6,862 nt of DNA from a bacterium (GTDB lineage: Bacteria > Ratteibacteria > UBA8468): contig DAOVNU010000040.1 in the NCBI GenBank assembly GCA_030630065.1, forward strand, positions 1 through 6,862, read 5' to 3'. Positions 5,478-6,862 of the stretch are shown one piece after another. How positions within the stretch are numbered: the first letter of the stretch is position 1; every line of letters starts with the position of its first letter. The notes under the pieces were generated by a model. It ran no database searches and was not told the DNA's origin. It saw nothing but the letters and a program-made list of their open reading frames with translations. Made by a program: the position numbers and the translations under genes.

Positions 5478-6139
5478 AAAGGGTAACCAGAAAAGAGATG
5501 GCGGCAATTGACCGGTGCGCAATCGAAGAATACAAAATTCCTTCTATAATCCTGATGGAGAATGCGGGTAGATGTGCAGCTGAGGTAGCATTGAAAATGT
5601 TGAAAAAGCAAAAAGGCAAGAAAGTTTCTCTTTTTGCCGGCAAAGGAAATAATGGCGGTGATGGAATGGTAGCCGCCCGGCACCTGACAAATAACGGCTG
5701 TGAAATAACCTGTTACCTTCTGGGCGAAAGAGAAAGAATACTCTCTGAGACAACAAAGAAAAATCTGCAAATTCTGGAAAGGATGAAACTGTCTCTCAGA
5801 GCAATTCCTAATTTGGACTCTCTCTTAAATCTTCGCCGGGAGATTGAGGAAAGCGCTCTTTTTTTAGATGCTATCTTTGGCATTGGATTGACCGGGAAGG
5901 TAAGGAGCCCTTATCGGGAAATCATTGAATTCCTTAATGGTTTGAAAAAACCCATGCTCTCTCTGGATATTCCTTCGGGATTGGATGCGGATACCGGCGT
6001 TGTTGCAGAGACCGCTATAATTGCCACAGAAACGGTTACTTTTGCTCTGCCCAAGAAGGGTTTATTCCTCAATGATGGTCCAAAATATTCCGGCAAAATA
6101 ACCATCGCCGAAATCAGCATCCCTGAAGAACTTTTGTAA
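5474..6139 (+). CDS. nnrE: NAD(P)H-hydrate epimerase (stand-alone YjeF N-terminal domain)
   Basis: Interconverts the R and S forms of hydrated NAD(P)H (NADHX, NADPHX) so that the dehydratase NnrD can restore the cofactor; a cytoplasmic metabolite-repair enzyme. The 221-aa product has the YjeF_N signatures: MENAG (28-32), the Rossmann-like loop GKGNNGGDG (56-64), LDAIFGIGLTG (131-141, Asp132) and the catalytic-site segment LDIPSGLDADTG (164-175). VTFALPKKG (188-196) follows. It ends where the domain ends. In many bacteria this domain is fused to the NnrD kinase-like dehydratase, but here no NnrD sequence follows, so the partner must be encoded elsewhere. The start overlaps the previous stop (ATGA), with only a weak ribosome site, suggesting translational coupling. 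Confidence 0.95.
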   Translation: MKRVTRKEMAAIDRCAIEEYKIPSIILMENAGRCAAEVALKMLKKQKGKKVSLFAGKGNNGGDGMVAARHLTNNGCEITCYLLGERERILSETTKKNLQILERMKLSLRAIPNLDSLLNLRREIEESALFLDAIFGIGLTGKVRSPYREIIEFLNGLKKPMLSLDIPSGLDADTGVVAETAIIATETVTFALPKKGLFLNDGPKYSGKITIAEISIPEELL

Positions 6140-6143
6140 GGGA

Positions 6144-6416
6144 ATGAAGAGAATTCATCTTTTTATCTCGGGTTATGTGCAGGGAGTGGGGTTTCGCTGG
6201 TATGTGCAGAGATTGGCGCAGAGAATGAATCTCTGCGGTTTTGTTAAAAATTTAAGGGATGGCAGAGTTGAAGTAGTTGTGGAAGGGAATGATAGCTCAA
6301 TTGAAGAGTTTTTGAAGGGGTTAAAGGAAGGTTCTTTTGAAGACAGTATTGAAGAAATAAAAAAAACTGAAGAGAAATACGAGAGGGAATATTCTGATTT
6401 CAGCATAAAATTTTGA
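6144..6416 (+). CDS. acyP: Acylphosphatase
   Basis: A small cytoplasmic enzyme that hydrolyses carboxyl-phosphate bonds, for example in 1,3-bisphosphoglycerate, carbamoyl phosphate or acetyl phosphate. At 90 aa it has the family's usual size. The phosphate-binding loop YVQGVGFRWYVQRLA (11-25) contains catalytic Arg18, and GFVKNLRDGRVEVVVEG (32-48) contains catalytic Asn36; both are present. The charged C-terminus ending YSDFSIKF matches the final strand of the fold. It starts 4 nt after nnrE; the TAAGGGA at that junction includes the nnrE stop and acts as a very close Shine-Dalgarno. Physiological substrate is not evident from sequence. Confidence 0.95.
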   Translation: MKRIHLFISGYVQGVGFRWYVQRLAQRMNLCGFVKNLRDGRVEVVVEGNDSSIEEFLKGLKEGSFEDSIEEIKKTEEKYEREYSDFSIKF

Positions 6417-6419
6417 AAA

Positions 6420-6862
6420 ATGCGCTATGGAATTATCTCCGATATTCATAGTAATCTAGAGGCCTTGAGCGAAGTTCTAACAATTTTGAAAAAAAGTTCC
6501 ATTGACCAATATCTTTGTCTGGGAGACATTATTGACTATGGAGCAGACCCTTCTCCCTGTGTGGAACTGGTAAAGTCGTTAAACCCCATTGTTGTTGCAG
6601 GCAACCACGAATGGGCTTTTTCCCATCCTGAAATAATTGACTCCTTTAATAAATATGCCAAGAAATCAATTGTCTGGACGGCAGAGCAGGTTTCGGTTTC
6701 TCAAAAGAACTACTTGAATTCCTTACCGCTTATGCAAGAGAAGGAAAATTTTATTCTTGTTCACAGCAGTTTGGAGAAACCGGAAAAATTTAATTATGTT
6801 TTTAGTTTAAGAGATTTGCAAATGAACTTTCAGTTATTGAAGAAGAAAATCTGTTTTTTCGG
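6420..6862 (+). CDS. Metallophosphoesterase, calcineurin-like (partial, 3' end beyond window)
   Basis: The first 147 codons of an open frame that runs off the right edge. It begins MRYGIISDIHSN with the metal ligands Asp8 and His10, followed by LGDIIDYGADP (34-44, Asp36), GNHE (61-64, Asn62 and His63) and LVHSS (113-117, His115). These are the dimetal motifs of the MPP superfamily, closest to the YfcE/MJ0936-like group of phosphodiesterases or phosphatases. The 'DYGADPSPCVELVKSL' stretch is typical of that group. It starts 3 nt after the acyP stop with no strong ribosome site, so it probably belongs to the same operon. Substrate is unknown; remaining length cannot be judged. Confidence 0.9.
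   Translation, partial: MRYGIISDIHSNLEALSEVLTILKKSSIDQYLCLGDIIDYGADPSPCVELVKSLNPIVVAGNHEWAFSHPEIIDSFNKYAKKSIVWTAEQVSVSQKNYLNSLPLMQEKENFILVHSSLEKPEKFNYVFSLRDLQMNFQLLKKKICFF

Noticed and set aside
5270..5770. Minus-strand open frame of 166 aa over COG2426 and nnrE
   Set aside because: It is antisense to two confidently identified genes, with no family-like motifs; a shadow frame.

Overview
The window reads as bacterial chromosome. It has a sigma-70-type promoter, Shine-Dalgarno sites, tightly packed co-oriented genes, a prepilin peptidase, and tRNA genes with no encoded CCA (which argues against Gammaproteobacteria). Base composition looks moderately AT-rich. I cannot place the lineage; an uncultivated bacterial phylum is plausible but is only inference.

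Layout. (1) 23-1420: a complete MATE-family multidrug/cation exporter whose last five codons and stop come from an inserted element. (2) 1403-1669: a 267-bp non-coding miniature inverted-repeat element (MITE-like). It has long terminal inverted repeats, a TTA target duplication, and an interior that folds into two further hairpin arms. (3) 1685-1910: a canonical promoter (TTGAAA, 17 bp, TATAAT), then tRNA-Lys(UUU) and tRNA-Glu(UUC). The tRNA-Glu has an unusual C at position 33. (4) 1924 to the right edge: eight + strand genes in one compact array, most joined by ATGA-type overlaps or gaps of a few bases. They are an aldo/keto reductase, a prepilin peptidase, a family 2 glycosyltransferase, protein-L-isoaspartate methyltransferase (pcm), a small COG2426-type membrane protein, NAD(P)H-hydrate epimerase (nnrE), acylphosphatase (acyP), and the start of a metallophosphoesterase cut by the window edge.

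How it works together. Only 13 nt separate tRNA-Glu from the first candidate start codon of the reductase, and I see no terminator there. The tRNA promoter therefore probably also drives the protein operon, with tRNA 3' processing making the mRNA 5' end. The operon mixes envelope functions (prepilin processing, lipid-linked sugar transfer, membrane protein) with damage-repair or housecleaning enzymes (isoaspartyl protein repair, NAD(P)HX repair, acyl-phosphate hydrolysis, perhaps carbonyl reduction).

The most notable non-coding item is the Y-shaped fold-back element. It truncated or replaced the exporter's C-terminus and now sits just upstream of the tRNA promoter. I found no CRISPR array, phage gene, toxin-antitoxin pair or recognisable defence system.
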